A stretch of 64,000 nucleotides of DNA from Clostridiales bacterium (GTDB lineage: Bacteria; Bacillota; Clostridia; Oscillospirales; Acutalibacteraceae), in the NCBI GenBank assembly GCA_022801595.1, contig JAAWSO010000009.1, positions 1-64,000 of the forward strand. The letters run 5' to 3'. Below the pieces are notes generated by a model, which was not told the DNA's origin, ran no database searches, and saw nothing but the letters and a program-made list of their open reading frames with translations. Shown piece after piece: positions 52,092 through 60,987 of the stretch. Numbering within the stretch: position 1 is the stretch's first letter; every line of letters begins with the position of its first letter. The position numbers and the translations under genes were made by a program.

Positions 52092-52748
52092 ATGCAGGAT
52101 CGGGATCAGAAAATCAGCGAAAACCTGGGGCTGGTCCATGCCTGCGCCAAACGGTTCAAATCCCGGGGCATTGAGTACGAGGACTTGTACCAAGCTGGGT
52201 GCCTGGGGCTGGTCAAGGCGGTAGACGGTTTTGACGAGGAGCGGGGCGTTCGGTTTTCCACCTATGCGGTCCCGGTGATTTTGGGGGAAATGCGCCGCCT
52301 GTTCCGGGACGGCGGAGCCATCAAGGTGGGACGGGCCCTTAAGGAACTGTCCCTGAAGGCCAGCCGCTATACCGCTGAATTTTCCGCCCAGGAAGGACGA
52401 ACCCCCACCTTGGGAGAGCTGGCGGAAGCCCTTGGGGTGGAAACCGCCGAGGCGGCCCAGGCTGTCAACGCTGGGCAACGTCCGGTTTCCCTGACGGTGG
52501 ACGAAGAGGAAGGCGGGCAAATTGATGTAGCAGTGGAAGCGGAGGACGATAAAATTGCAGAAATCCTCTCTCTGAAACAGGTGGTCGGGGAACTGGAACC
52601 ACGGGATCGGAGCATTATTTTTTTTCGATATTTCAAAAGCCAGACCCAAACCCAGACGGCCGAGGCTTTGGGCATGACCCAGGTGCAGGTATCCCGGCGG
52701 GAAAAGGCTATTTTAAACAAACTCAGATCCAAGCTTTCCGAGGATTGA
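52092..52748 (+). CDS. sigF: RNA polymerase sigma factor SigF
   Basis: Sigma F is the first forespore-specific sigma factor. The 218-residue protein has region 2 (YEDLYQAGCLGLVKAVDGFD, about residues 31-50, and RFSTYAVPVI), region 3, and region 4 with TQTAEALGMTQVQVSRREKAI. ATG at 52092 is used; an in-frame TTG at 52077 overlaps the spoIIAB end and has no SD. It completes the spoIIAA-AB-AC operon, followed by a terminator. The D,D-carboxypeptidase that precedes this operon in Bacillus (dacF) is not here. Confidence 0.93.
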   Translation: MQDRDQKISENLGLVHACAKRFKSRGIEYEDLYQAGCLGLVKAVDGFDEERGVRFSTYAVPVILGEMRRLFRDGGAIKVGRALKELSLKASRYTAEFSAQEGRTPTLGELAEALGVETAEAAQAVNAGQRPVSLTVDEEEGGQIDVAVEAEDDKIAEILSLKQVVGELEPRDRSIIFFRYFKSQTQTQTAEALGMTQVQVSRREKAILNKLRSKLSED

Positions 52749-52753
52749 ACCAG

Positions 52754-52792
52754 AAAACCCGCCGGTTCCAAAGATGGAATGGGCGGGTTTTT
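52754..52792 (+). terminator. Terminator of the spoIIA operon
   Basis: AAAACCCGCC.GTTCCA pairs with TGGAA..GGCGGGTTTTT around AAGA. Confidence 0.9.
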
Positions 52793-52801
52793 CATGCAGC
52801 G

Positions 52802-53176
52802 TTATTTGAGCCGGGATAGGTATTGACAGTACACATAGACATTTTGGATTTTTTTTGCTTCCGTGCCGTCCACTTGGATGATGGGGCTGGATGCCGACGG
52901 AGACACATATAGCTTGAAAATCAATGCGTCCTGTCCGGGCCGCATATTGCGCACTCGCTTGTATGGAAAGTGTTTGTGGTCAATGCCAAGGTATTGGAAG
53001 ATGATGGTTTCAATATCGGGGTTATGGAAACAACGGAGCGTGTCGGCTTCCTCATAGTTTTGAAGGATTACCTTAGCTTCCTCAAAGGTCAGGTGGGAGG
53101 ACTTGAATTCCCCTTCGTTGATGACGGACATCATACTGCTGTTATCCAGCAAAAGCAATGGCGTTTGGTTGATCAT
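52802..53176 (-). CDS. DUF1874-like (STIV B116 fold) small protein
   Basis: This 124-residue protein begins MINQTPLLLLDNSSMMSVIN and has LTFEEAKVILQNYEEAD and a C-terminal block with MRPGQDALIFKLYV. This order (start strand, SLEEAK-type helix, then MxxGDxALVFxL) resembles DUF1874 proteins, first known from a Sulfolobus virus (STIV B116) and also seen in bacteria and phages. ATG at 53176 has AAGGA about 8 nt upstream; the longer upstream frame runs into the repeat element. It is convergent to sigF. The function is unknown, and the family call is moderate. Confidence 0.5.
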   Translation of the reverse strand: MINQTPLLLLDNSSMMSVINEGEFKSSHLTFEEAKVILQNYEEADTLRCFHNPDIETIIFQYLGIDHKHFPYKRVRNMRPGQDALIFKLYVSPSASSPIIQVDGTEAKKIQNVYVYCQYLSRLK

Positions 53177-53348
53177 ACCGTTATTCCTTCTTTCTATGGA
53201 TGATGAAATTCCCAGTGATTTGTATGAGTTTATTATATATAGATTTTTTTGAAATGTCAATGTTAATTTGTGATAAGTTAACAAATTAACAAGGGGAGAC
53301 GTCTGACCGCTTATGTCGATTTTGGGAGGAAAAATTTTTTGGCAAATA

Positions 53349-53392
53349 AAAAGCGCACCGAGAAATAGACGTGGTTTTCTTGGTGCGCTTTC
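53349..53392. other. Long hairpin upstream of the DUF1874-like gene
   Basis: AAAGCGCACCGAGAAA and TTTCTTGGTGCGCTTT form a 16-bp stem with one wobble pair around a 12-nt loop. TTTTGTTTT follows soon after on the plus strand, so it may be a terminator in either direction, or an end of the adjacent repeat. Confidence 0.6.
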
Positions 53393-53409
53393 GGGTTTTG
53401 TTTTGTGGG

Positions 53410-53625
53410 GAAGCAGCGGGGGCTTTGCCCCAATATCCCACGGTCTTTTAGGAAAAACAAGAGAATCCCATGAGAATTTTCCGTTTGCTTTCAGGGAGCA
53501 ACGGGAATGTCTACAAAATTGAGCGCGACGCTTGGGCTTCCCGTTTTCATCTAGCAAAGTGAGACACGAGCGCACGCGCGAACGAAAAGGCGGCTCGCCG
53601 ATTGAGGGAAACACCGACTCGTCGG
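53410..53625 (+). repeat. Modular hairpin repeat, copy E
   Basis: Hairpin d GGGGC-TTT-GCCCC (about 53418-53431), then the head (TTTGCTTTCAGGGAGCAACG at 53484-53503, GAGCGCGACG at 53521), then the core with GCAAAGTGAGACACGAGCG and GGCGGCTCGCC ending near 53599. Read on the minus strand, it starts about 25 nt after the metA stop codon. Confidence 0.75.
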
Positions 53626-54555
53626 CTATTCTTCGATGGCGGTGAGGTCTTTCAGGTCAAATGGGGTCTGCTGATAGACATAATAATTAAGCCAGTTGGA
53701 GAACAATAAGTTGGCGTGGCTGCGCCAAGTGAAATAAGGGGTGGCTTCGGTTTCGTCTTCGGGGAAATAGTTTTCCGGGATTTTGGGGTTGAGGCCTTTG
53801 GCCACGTCCCGGTGGTATTCGTTGGCTAGGGTTTCCCGGTCGTATTCCGCATGGCCGGTGACGAAAAATTGCCGTCCGCTTTTGGCTGCTACCAGATAAA
53901 CCCCAGCTTTGTTGGAAACAGACAGCACCATCAAATTGGGATTTTGTTCGATTTCTGCCCGATCCACGGTGGTGTGGCGGGAATGAGGCGCGAAAAACCG
54001 GTCGTCAAAGCCCCGGATGAGCGGATGAAGGGGATTGAGGATTTTATGCTTGAAAATGCCGGAAAGCTTTTCCGGGAGCATTTTCTTTGCAATCCCATAA
54101 TGGTGATACAGTCCCGCCTGGGCTCCCCAGCAGATATGCATCGTGGAATACACGTTGGTTTTGCTCCAGTTCATGATTTCCTGAAGCTCTTCCCAGTAGT
54201 CCACCGCTTCAAATTCCAGGTGTTCAATGGGCGCGCCGGTGATGATCATGCCGTCGAATTTTTCCTCCTTGATTTCATCAAAGGTTTTGTAGAAGGTGTT
54301 CAGGTGGGAGGCCGACGTGTTTTTGGATACATGGGTGGCCATTTGCAGCAGTTCAATGTCCACTTGCAGAGGCGAGTTGCCCAACAGACGGAGAAGCTGG
54401 GTTTCTGTTTCGATTTTCGTGGGCATTAGGTTCAAAATCACGATTTTCAGAGGACGGATGTCCTGCGCGTTGGCCCGTTCTTCGGTAATGACAAAAATAT
54501 TTTCGGATTCTAAAATTTTGGTTGCCGGCAAGGAGCCTTTGACTTCAATCGGCAT
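53626..54555 (-). CDS. metA: Homoserine O-acetyltransferase, MetA family
   Basis: MetA activates homoserine in methionine synthesis. The 309-residue protein has the catalytic Cys142 in [10 protein letters not shown] and His235/Glu237 in VTGHAEYD. Residue 111 is Glu (GAPIEHLEF), the residue that in characterised MetA enzymes favours acetyl-CoA, whereas the E. coli succinyl enzyme has Gly there. So acetyl transfer is predicted. ATG at 54555 has AAAGGAGG 7 nt upstream. It has its own promoter; I see no S-box (SAM) riboswitch in the 60-nt leader. Confidence 0.93.
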   Translation of the reverse strand: MPIEVKGSLPATKILESENIFVITEERANAQDIRPLKIVILNLMPTKIETETQLLRLLGNSPLQVDIELLQMATHVSKNTSASHLNTFYKTFDEIKEEKFDGMIITGAPIEHLEFEAVDYWEELQEIMNWSKTNVYSTMHICWGAQAGLYHHYGIAKKMLPEKLSGIFKHKILNPLHPLIRGFDDRFFAPHSRHTTVDRAEIEQNPNLMVLSVSNKAGVYLVAAKSGRQFFVTGHAEYDRETLANEYHRDVAKGLNPKIPENYFPEDETEATPYFTWRSHANLLFSNWLNYYVYQQTPFDLKDLTAIEE

Positions 54556-54616
54556 GGGAGAACCTCCTTTATTCCAAGGGCAGCTTGGGGATTTTTTCAA
54601 CGTATGAAATAAAACC

Positions 54617-54645
54617 AGTATAGCAAAAACCAGGGAAAAATACAA
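54617..54645 (-). promoter_or_regulatory. Promoter of metA
   Basis: Minus strand TTGTAT (54640-54645) and TATACT (54617-54622), 17-nt spacer, giving a leader of about 55 nt. Confidence 0.7.
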
Positions 54646-54675
54646 GACAAACGGGGGAAAAGACGGCTTTCTGGG

Positions 54676-54704
54676 TTGTATTTTTTGGCGAAACGTATTA
54701 TAAT
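54676..54704 (+). promoter_or_regulatory. Promoter of the M50 protease-scpAB operon
   Basis: TTGTAT (54676-54681) and perfect TATAAT (54699-54704), 17-nt spacer. The transcript should start about 20 nt before the TTG start codon at 54731. Confidence 0.75.
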
Positions 54705-54730
54705 AAAACATTATAAAGGAGCGTGTTAGT

Positions 54731-55432
54731 TTGAATCTTTTGCAGATGCTGTTTAATGCCAATATAGACACAGCAGACAAATTATCGTATGTATTGCCGT
54801 ATATTGGATCGGTGTTGATCGTGATTTTCCTGATCTTGCCGATCCATGAATGCGCCCACGGCTGGGTGGCTTATAAAATGGGCGACGATACCGCCAAGCG
54901 GAGCGGCCGTTTGACCCTGAACCCTCTGCCCAGCATCGACCCGATGGGGTCGCTGTTCCTGCTGCTGTTTGGATTTGGCTGGGCCAAGCCGGTTATGGTG
55001 GATGAACGCAATTTCAAACATCCCCGGGTTGGCATGGCTCTGACCGCTTTGGCTGGCCCCATGAGCAATTTAATCTGTGGCTTTTTGGGAGCGATTGTGT
55101 ATTATGGCGTTTTGGTGGGCACCGGCTTTTCCGCGCCGCTTTGGGTGATGCAGCTTTTGGGCAGCTATGTTTCGATCAACGTGGGCATCGCTGTGTTTAA
55201 TATGATCCCTTTGCCGCCCTTAGACGGCTCGAAGATTTTGGGCGCGTTCCTCAGCGATAAGGCTCGGATGGTCTATTATCGCTACCAGTTTCTGTTTATG
55301 GTCGTGGTGTTTCTCCTTTTGTTCAGCAATTGGCTCAACGGGCCGCTGAACTTCCTGATTAGCTCCACCATGGACGGCGTGGAATGGCTGGCGCAGCGAC
55401 CGTTTGTCTGGGCCGGGGCAATGTCCGGTTAA
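54731..55432 (+). CDS. M50 site-2-type protease (YwhC/RIP-like)
   Basis: This 233-residue polytopic protein has the zinc site HECAH (residues 39-43) and the second metal motif [14 protein letters not shown] (about residues 156-169). It lacks a PDZ domain and resembles the Firmicutes YwhC-like M50 subgroup. The substrate is unknown. TTG at 54731 is used with AAAGGAG 9 nt upstream. It lies 3 nt before scpA, so chromosome-segregation genes are expressed with it. Confidence 0.88.
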   Translation: MNLLQMLFNANIDTADKLSYVLPYIGSVLIVIFLILPIHECAHGWVAYKMGDDTAKRSGRLTLNPLPSIDPMGSLFLLLFGFGWAKPVMVDERNFKHPRVGMALTALAGPMSNLICGFLGAIVYYGVLVGTGFSAPLWVMQLLGSYVSINVGIAVFNMIPLPPLDGSKILGAFLSDKARMVYYRYQFLFMVVVFLLLFSNWLNGPLNFLISSTMDGVEWLAQRPFVWAGAMSG

Positions 55433-55435
55433 GCG

Positions 55436-56173
55436 ATGGAAAAGCTGTCCTATCAATTGGAGGGGTTCGAAGGGCCTTTGGATCTCCTTCTCCACTTGAT
55501 CGCCAAGCATAAGCTGAATATTTTTAATATTGAAATTGCCGTGCTGCTGGAGCAGTATCTGGCTCAGATGGAGGAAATGCAGCGGCAGGACTTGGATATT
55601 TCCAGTGAGTTTTTGGAAATGGCCGCCCGCTTGGTATATTTGAAAACCGTTTCCCTGCTTCCCAAAAAAGAAGAGGCCCAGGAGCTCCAGAAGGAGCTGG
55701 AAGACCAGCTTTTGGACTATCAGCAGTATCGGCAGGCCGCCGGGCGGCTGGCACAGGGCTTTACCTGGGATCGGTTTGTTCGGGAGCCGGAAAAGCTGGA
55801 GCTGGATCCAACCTACCGCCGCGCTCATACGCCACAGGAATTGCAGGCGGCGTATCAAAACGCGGTTGGGCGGGGCAAGCGGTTTTTGCCGCCTCCGGTG
55901 GAACAGTTCTCCGGGATTGTGTCCCGCCGGATGGTTTCGGTGTCCTCCCAGGCGGTGACGGTTCTGCGCCGTCTGCGCCGGGAAAAACAAGTGGAATATG
56001 CCCAGTTGTTTGTGGGCAAAACGGATAAATCCCAGCTTGTGGCCACTTTTTTGGCTGTGTTGGAGTTGGTGAAAGGAAAACGCATCCGGGTGGAAGACCA
56101 GGGGCGGGTTTCCGTGGTCGTCCTGATGGAAGATGGGCGGCCTATGTGCAGAGAGGAAGGAGGGAGCCTGTGA
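55436..56173 (+). CDS. scpA: Segregation and condensation protein A
   Basis: ScpA is the kleisin subunit that links the SMC heads. The 245-residue protein has the N-terminal FEGPLDLLLHLIAKHKLNI motif and a C-terminal winged-helix region. It is followed by scpB with a 4-nt overlap. smc itself is not in the window. The order matches Bacillus scpA-scpB next to cell-wall and RNA-modification genes. Confidence 0.95.
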   Translation: MEKLSYQLEGFEGPLDLLLHLIAKHKLNIFNIEIAVLLEQYLAQMEEMQRQDLDISSEFLEMAARLVYLKTVSLLPKKEEAQELQKELEDQLLDYQQYRQAAGRLAQGFTWDRFVREPEKLELDPTYRRAHTPQELQAAYQNAVGRGKRFLPPPVEQFSGIVSRRMVSVSSQAVTVLRRLRREKQVEYAQLFVGKTDKSQLVATFLAVLELVKGKRIRVEDQGRVSVVVLMEDGRPMCREEGGSL

Positions 56174-56739
56174 CAGGAAAAAAAGCGGCGCTGGAAGCCA
56201 TTTTATTTGCTGCTGGGGAACCGATAGGCGTGGACAGGCTCGCTCAGGCGTTAGAGTTGGAGAGCGGGCAGGTTCGGGCTTTGGCCGCTCAGCTAACGGA
56301 GGAATTCCGGGAGCGGGAAAGCGGCCTGCAAATTCTTTGTCTGGAAAATTGCTACCAGATGTGCAGCGCGCCCCGCTATGGGGAGGTGGTGCGCCGGGCT
56401 CTGGATCTGCGCCGCAATACCCCGCTGTCGCAAGCGGCTATGGAGGTGTTGGCGGTAGTGGCATATAACCAGCCAGTGACCAAATCCTTTGTGGAGCAGG
56501 TGCGGGGCGTGGATTGCTCCGGGATTTTGGGCAGCCTGATCGTCAAGGGGCTTTTGGAAGAAAGGGGGCGCCTGGAGCTTCCGGGCCGGCCGCTGCTTTA
56601 TGGCACCACCCCGGACTTCCTGCGGTGCTTGGGGCTTCAGTCCTTGGAGGAGCTGCCGCCCCTGCCCCAACCGGACGGGGAGGAACGGGAATCTTCGGAA
56701 AACCCAGGGGAGGAACATTCTTCCGCCTGCCAAGAATAA
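56170..56739 (+). CDS. scpB: Segregation and condensation protein B
   Basis: ScpB dimers bind ScpA. The 189-residue protein has two winged-helix domains, with ALEAILFAAGEPIGVDRLA near the N-terminus and LSQAAMEVLAVVAYNQPVTK (about residues 84-103). GTG at 56170 is chosen because GGAGGG lies 5 nt upstream and the family begins here. It overlaps the scpA stop. The acidic C-terminus (last 30 residues) looks disordered. Confidence 0.94.
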   Translation: MTGKKAALEAILFAAGEPIGVDRLAQALELESGQVRALAAQLTEEFRERESGLQILCLENCYQMCSAPRYGEVVRRALDLRRNTPLSQAAMEVLAVVAYNQPVTKSFVEQVRGVDCSGILGSLIVKGLLEERGRLELPGRPLLYGTTPDFLRCLGLQSLEELPPLPQPDGEERESSENPGEEHSSACQE

Positions 56740-56815
56740 TTTTGGCATTTTGTATGGATAATAAAACCAGGCGAAGCCGATGGCCTGGGAAGATTTGGGG
56801 AGGTGGATTGCGGAA

Positions 56816-57490
56816 ATGGTTGCGCTGATTGTGATTGGCAGTATCCTGCTGTTTTTTCTCTTGCTGCTGTTTTGCCCGGTTACGCTGACCGCCAGCTATG
56901 ACCAGGAGTTCCGGGCAAAGCTGCGGTACCTGTTTTTTACCATCCGCCTTGCGCCTCCCAAAGAAAAACCGGAGGGTGAGCAGCCCAAAAAGAAGAAAAA
57001 GCCGAAAAAAGAGCCGCAGGAAGGGGCGGAAAAGAAGCCCTCTTTCTCCAAGCGGTTCCTAGGGGAATGGGGACTGGGCGGATTTTTATCCTTGGTCAAA
57101 GAAATCGCCAAGATTGCCATTGGCAAAGGGAAGCGGCTGTTTTCCCACCTTGTGATATCCCGAATGACGGCAGTCCTGCGCATCGGCGGCTCCGACGCGG
57201 CGGCCGTGGCGGCTCAATACGGCAAGGCGTGCGCGGTGGTTTATCCAGCGTTTACGGTGCTGGCGGGCAATACCAAATGCCGCCGCCATCATGTGTGGGT
57301 AGCGCCGGACTTCACTTCTGAGAAAACCGAGATCTATTTTGATATTCAGGTGGGAATCCGGCCTTGGTTCGTGTTGACTGGCGTCATCGGATTTGCGTTT
57401 CATGCGCTGCGGGCCTACCTGAGAAAAAGGCCCAAAAAACAGGCGGGAGCCGACGCGGGCTCCAAGGGAAATCTTGAGCAACAACTATAA
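56816..57490 (+). CDS. DUF2953 membrane-associated protein (YtfI-like)
   Basis: This protein of about 224 residues begins with one membrane segment (VALIVIGSILLFFLLLLF), then a Lys/Glu/Pro-rich linker (PKKKKKPKKEPQEG region) and a beta-rich domain ending in a second hydrophobic stretch (VLTGVIGFAFHAL). DUF2953 proteins (YtfI in Bacillus) sit beside ytfJ in spore-formers, as here. ATG at 56816 has GGGGAGGTGG about 9 nt upstream; an earlier in-frame ATG at 56780 lacks a site. Its role in sporulation is inferred from linkage. Confidence 0.8.
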   Translation: MVALIVIGSILLFFLLLLFCPVTLTASYDQEFRAKLRYLFFTIRLAPPKEKPEGEQPKKKKKPKKEPQEGAEKKPSFSKRFLGEWGLGGFLSLVKEIAKIAIGKGKRLFSHLVISRMTAVLRIGGSDAAAVAAQYGKACAVVYPAFTVLAGNTKCRRHHVWVAPDFTSEKTEIYFDIQVGIRPWFVLTGVIGFAFHALRAYLRKRPKKQAGADAGSKGNLEQQL

Positions 57491-57512
57491 GGAAATTTAA
57501 AAAAGGCGGTGT

Positions 57513-57956
57513 ATGTTTATGAGCGATCATGCAGTAGAAAGCATGCTGGACACAACATTGGAAAAAATTAAACACATGGTGGACGCCAATTCGGTGGTGG
57601 GGCAGCCCATTACAACCCCGGACGGCACCACCATCATCCCCATCTCTAAGATCAGCTATGGGTTTGGCTCCGGCGGTTCCGACCTGCCGGGGAAAGACCC
57701 CAAAACCCTGTTTGGCGCAGGGGTAGGCGGCGGCGTTACCGTGACTCCGGTGGCTTTTCTGTCCGTTTGCAAAGGGGAAATCAAGATGATCCAGGTGGAG
57801 CCGTTTATCAGTTCCGTGGATCGTGTGATCGAAAAAATGCCAGATGTGATGGACAAAGTGGGCGGATTCTTGGACCGCAAAAAGGAAGAGCGGGCCGCCA
57901 AAAAAGCCGAGAAAAAAGCGGAGAAGGAAACGGCCAAAGACGACCTTTCCCTTTGA
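57513..57956 (+). CDS. ytfJ: GerW/YtfJ-family sporulation protein
   Basis: This 147-residue protein has the conserved PDGTTIIPISKISYGFGSGG block (about residues 34-53) and GGGVTVTPVAFLSV, with a Lys/Glu-rich C-terminal tail that may be coiled or disordered. YtfJ (GerW) is present in endospore-formers and is linked to germination in Bacillus. It follows the DUF2953 gene by 22 nt. The start may be ATG at 57513 or 57519; both have AAGGCGG within range. Confidence 0.9.
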   Translation: MFMSDHAVESMLDTTLEKIKHMVDANSVVGQPITTPDGTTIIPISKISYGFGSGGSDLPGKDPKTLFGAGVGGGVTVTPVAFLSVCKGEIKMIQVEPFISSVDRVIEKMPDVMDKVGGFLDRKKEERAAKKAEKKAEKETAKDDLSL

Positions 57957-58020
57957 CGCGGAAAAACCAGAGAATACATTCTAAACTGAGCAATCGCCTG
58001 CATAGTATTACCATTGGCAG

Positions 58021-59217
58021 GTGGTTGCTTTGTTTCGGAAAAGAATCAAATTGGAAAGAGCCCGGAAAATTTGGATTCGGGCATGGAGCGCGGGCCTTAT
58101 TTTGGCGCTGGTCATCGGCGTGGTAGGCGCCGCGCCTATGGCATGGGGAGCTTCGGCTCCGCCTTCGGTGTCCGCTAAGGCGGCGGTGCTGATCAACGCG
58201 GATACCGGGGAAGTGTTATTCGCGAAAAACGAAAAAGAACGCCTTTCCATGGCCAGCACGACGAAAATTATGACGTCGCTGCTGGCCTTGGAACAAGCGG
58301 CGGTTTCCAACCCGGAAATTACGCTGACCACGGAAATGGTCACGGTGGAAGGGTCGTCCATGGGGCTAAAGGCCGGATACCGACTGACCCTGCGGGATTT
58401 GGCGGTGGGAATGCTGACGGTGTCGGGCAACGACGCCGCCAATTCGGCAGCCATTGCCATGGCAGGTTCCAAGGAGGAGTTCGCCAAGCGGATGAATGCC
58501 CGCGCCGCTGAGCTGGGCATGAAAGATACCCATTTTGTCACCCCCTCCGGGCTGGACGATCCCGAACATTACTCGACCGCCTATGACATGGCGGTTTTGG
58601 GAGCGGCGGCCATTGACAATGCGGACTTCTTGTCTATTTGTTCCCAGAAACAAGTGTCGGTCAAATTCCTGGTGCCGGACCAGACCGTCCGATACAGCAA
58701 CCACAACCGGTTGCTGAGCATGTATGAGGGATGCATCGGGATCAAAACCGGCTTTACGAAAAAGTCAGGACGATGCCTGGTGTCCGCAGCGGAGCGGAAT
58801 GGGGTGCGGCTGGTGGCCGTAACCCTCAACGCTCCCGATGACTGGACGGATCATCAGCGGATGTTTGACTATGGTTTTTCCGCCCTCCAGCCCTATGAGA
58901 TCGACGACAGCAGCGTTTCCCTTTCGCTGCCGGTCGTGGGCGGCGTTCAGGAGACGGTTTCCGTCGTTGGCGGGAAGGTGGAGCCGTTGATACTGACGGA
59001 GGAACAGCACGCCAAATTAAAACGGGTGGTGGAACTGCCCCGGTTCGCCTATGCGCCCATTGCGCCTGGCCAGGCGTTGGGGACGATTCGCTATGAGCTG
59101 GACGGGAAAACCGTGGCCACCGTCCCTTTGACAGCCAGCGGCGAAGTGGCTGCCGTACCGGTGGAGCGGTCTTGGTGGCAGAAGGTAGGCGCTTGGTTTG
59201 CGGGTTGGTTTTCGTGA
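58021..59217 (+). CDS. D-alanyl-D-alanine carboxypeptidase (DacB/DacF-like)
   Basis: This penicillin-binding protein trims peptidoglycan cross-links, probably in the spore cortex. The 398-residue protein has an N-terminal signal or anchor segment (about residues 21-43), the serine motif STTK (Ser79-Lys82), SGN (Ser135-Asn137) and a KTG in GIKTGFTKKSG, then a C-terminal beta domain. Position between scpAB/ytfJ and rluB matches Bacillus dacB, although spmA and spmB are missing. The start is GTG at 58021 or TTG at 58030. Confidence 0.9.
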   Translation: MVALFRKRIKLERARKIWIRAWSAGLILALVIGVVGAAPMAWGASAPPSVSAKAAVLINADTGEVLFAKNEKERLSMASTTKIMTSLLALEQAAVSNPEITLTTEMVTVEGSSMGLKAGYRLTLRDLAVGMLTVSGNDAANSAAIAMAGSKEEFAKRMNARAAELGMKDTHFVTPSGLDDPEHYSTAYDMAVLGAAAIDNADFLSICSQKQVSVKFLVPDQTVRYSNHNRLLSMYEGCIGIKTGFTKKSGRCLVSAAERNGVRLVAVTLNAPDDWTDHQRMFDYGFSALQPYEIDDSSVSLSLPVVGGVQETVSVVGGKVEPLILTEEQHAKLKRVVELPRFAYAPIAPGQALGTIRYELDGKTVATVPLTASGEVAAVPVERSWWQKVGAWFAGWFS

Positions 59218-59261
59218 CATAGAATCAAAGAGACAAGACGTGGAAAGGATGGAACAAACAT

Positions 59262-60023
59262 ATGGCAAAAGATGTTAGGCTGCAAAAAATGCTTGCGGAC
59301 TGCGGGGTTGCCTCGAGAAGAAAAGCGGAGGAAATGATCGCCGCCGGCCAGGTGAAGGTCAACGGCGCGGTGGCGAAAATCGGGGATAAGGTGGACGTGA
59401 AAAAAGATAAAGTGTCCGTCAACGGAAAAACCATTGTGACTAAGGTGCGCAATGTATACCTCATGCTCCACAAGCCCAGAGGGTATATTACGACCATGAG
59501 CGATGAGATGGACCGGCGCTGCGTAGCGGAACTGGTGTCGGAGATTCCAGAGCGGATTTATCCGGTTGGCCGTTTGGATCGGGATTCGGAAGGCATGCTT
59601 TTGATGACCAACGACGGCGGTTTTGCCAACGCCATGACCCATCCGTCCATGCATGTGCCAAAAACCTACCGGGTTACAGTGCGCCCAGCCATCACCGACG
59701 AACAACTGACCCAGATCGCCATGGGCATTGTGATTGACGGCCAAAAGACCGCTCCTGCTACGGTGCGTGTGATTTCCCAGGAACCGGGCCGGGTGGTGTT
59801 GGAGATTGTGCTGTACGAAGGGCGCAACCGCCAGATCCGCAACATGTGTGAAGCGTTGGGTCTGGAGGTTGCCCGTCTGAAACGGATTGCCGTGGGGCCA
59901 ATCAAGCTGGGGATGCTTCAGCCAGGCGACTACCGCCGTTTGACCGGGGAGGAAGTGAAGAAGCTTCTGGCCGCTGCCAAGGCCAACCGCAAGGGGCAGC
60001 CCATCCGGGAGGAGGACGAATAA
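59262..60023 (+). CDS. rluB: rRNA large-subunit pseudouridine synthase B
   Basis: RluB modifies uridine in 23S rRNA. The 253-residue protein has an N-terminal S4 RNA-binding domain (about residues 5-55) and the catalytic motif GRLDRDSEGMLLMTND with Asp106. It follows the carboxypeptidase, as ypuL/rluB does in Bacillus. The C-terminus has a short lysine-rich extension. Confidence 0.94.
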   Translation: MAKDVRLQKMLADCGVASRRKAEEMIAAGQVKVNGAVAKIGDKVDVKKDKVSVNGKTIVTKVRNVYLMLHKPRGYITTMSDEMDRRCVAELVSEIPERIYPVGRLDRDSEGMLLMTNDGGFANAMTHPSMHVPKTYRVTVRPAITDEQLTQIAMGIVIDGQKTAPATVRVISQEPGRVVLEIVLYEGRNRQIRNMCEALGLEVARLKRIAVGPIKLGMLQPGDYRRLTGEEVKKLLAAAKANRKGQPIREEDE

Positions 60024-60413
60024 ATGATTCGTATTTTACCGCTCAAGGATGAAACCAAAAAGCGGGAACGATTGGCAAGTGTTCCCACCTTGGGAGGGCA
60101 TGGGGAGATCCTTTCCATGCAGGATGGCAGGGAAGAAATAGGCTGGGCGGCGGTGAATCTTCAGGCTTCGGTATTGCGGATTTATCGGATGCATCTTTCT
60201 GGACAGACTTTGTCCGCGTTGGACTCAGAAGGCAAAAGCAACGTCGACAGCTTAATGCGTGCGGCAGCATCCTATGGCGCTAACTTCGGCGCATACCGGA
60301 TTGAAATTTATGAGCCGGAGCTGCTGGATTTTTTCTGCGCCAAAGGTTTTACCAAACAGGACGGCTGCGCCGCCGCTCCCATGACCTTGATCATAAAAGT
60401 GAAAAAAGCCTAA
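60024..60413 (+). CDS. Short GNAT-like protein
   Basis: This 129-residue protein starts MIRILPLKDETKKRERLASV, has a strand-helix pattern with IGWAAVNLQASVLRIYRM, a helix VDSLMRAAASYGANFGAY and IEIYEPELLDFFCAKGF, typical of the C-terminal half of GNAT acetyltransferases. The acetyl-CoA loop (RxxGxG/A) is not clear, so activity is uncertain. In Bacillus a GNAT gene (ribT) sits beside scpA. It starts directly after the rluB stop and is followed at once by the repeat. Confidence 0.6.
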   Translation: MIRILPLKDETKKRERLASVPTLGGHGEILSMQDGREEIGWAAVNLQASVLRIYRMHLSGQTLSALDSEGKSNVDSLMRAAASYGANFGAYRIEIYEPELLDFFCAKGFTKQDGCAAAPMTLIIKVKKA

Positions 60414-60860
60414 CAGCCCAGGCGGCCAGCGCGCTGGCGTTTCGCTCGCGCGGGTCGTTCGTCCCTCACTCTGATGAGCGAAAACTGGAAACCCCAGCGG
60501 CGCGCTCGGGCTTGTAGACGCTGCCGAAGCTTCCAAAGAGCAAACGGAAAAGTTTCGTCCGCCTTTTCAAAGGTGGCAGGGTGTTGGGACAGAGTCCCCC
60601 CTGGTTCTTCGCAAAGAACGAAAACTCTAGCGCAAGAAAAAAGATCAGGAGGGGAGTCCAAAGATTCCTGTCAAATGTTTGGCTATGGGGAACCCGATCA
60701 AAGGGTTCCCCAGGCAGAGGCCAGCGCGCTGGCTTTTTGCTTGCGCGGCCGCTCGTGCCTCGCTTTGCCAGATGAAAATTTGAAACGCCAGTGTCGCGCT
60801 TGGTCTTGTAGGCGCTCCCGCTGTTCCCAAAGAGCCAACAGAATATTTTCGCCTGGAAAG
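60414..60860 (-). repeat. Modular hairpin repeat, copy F (tandem)
   Basis: Two head-core segments in reverse orientation are 294 bp apart (CTTGTAG at 60511 and 60805). Between them lie hairpin d GGGAC-AGA-GTCCC (60586-60598), hairpin c GTTCTT-CGCA-AAGAAC (60604-60619) and hairpin b GGGGAACCC/GGGTTCCCC (60687-60711, loop GATCAAA). Compared with other copies, hairpins c and d carry paired changes that keep the stems. The element begins directly after the stop codon of the GNAT-like gene. Confidence 0.85.
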
Positions 60861-60987
60861 AAGTCTGGCTTACGGCGTAATTTTGACGCCTTGGACGGCG
60901 GGGATTGGAGACAAGCTCCCATTTTTTCAGAAAACGAGGGGAATCCCCGGATTTTTCCAACAGAGTCCATTTCTTTCTCAAACAATC

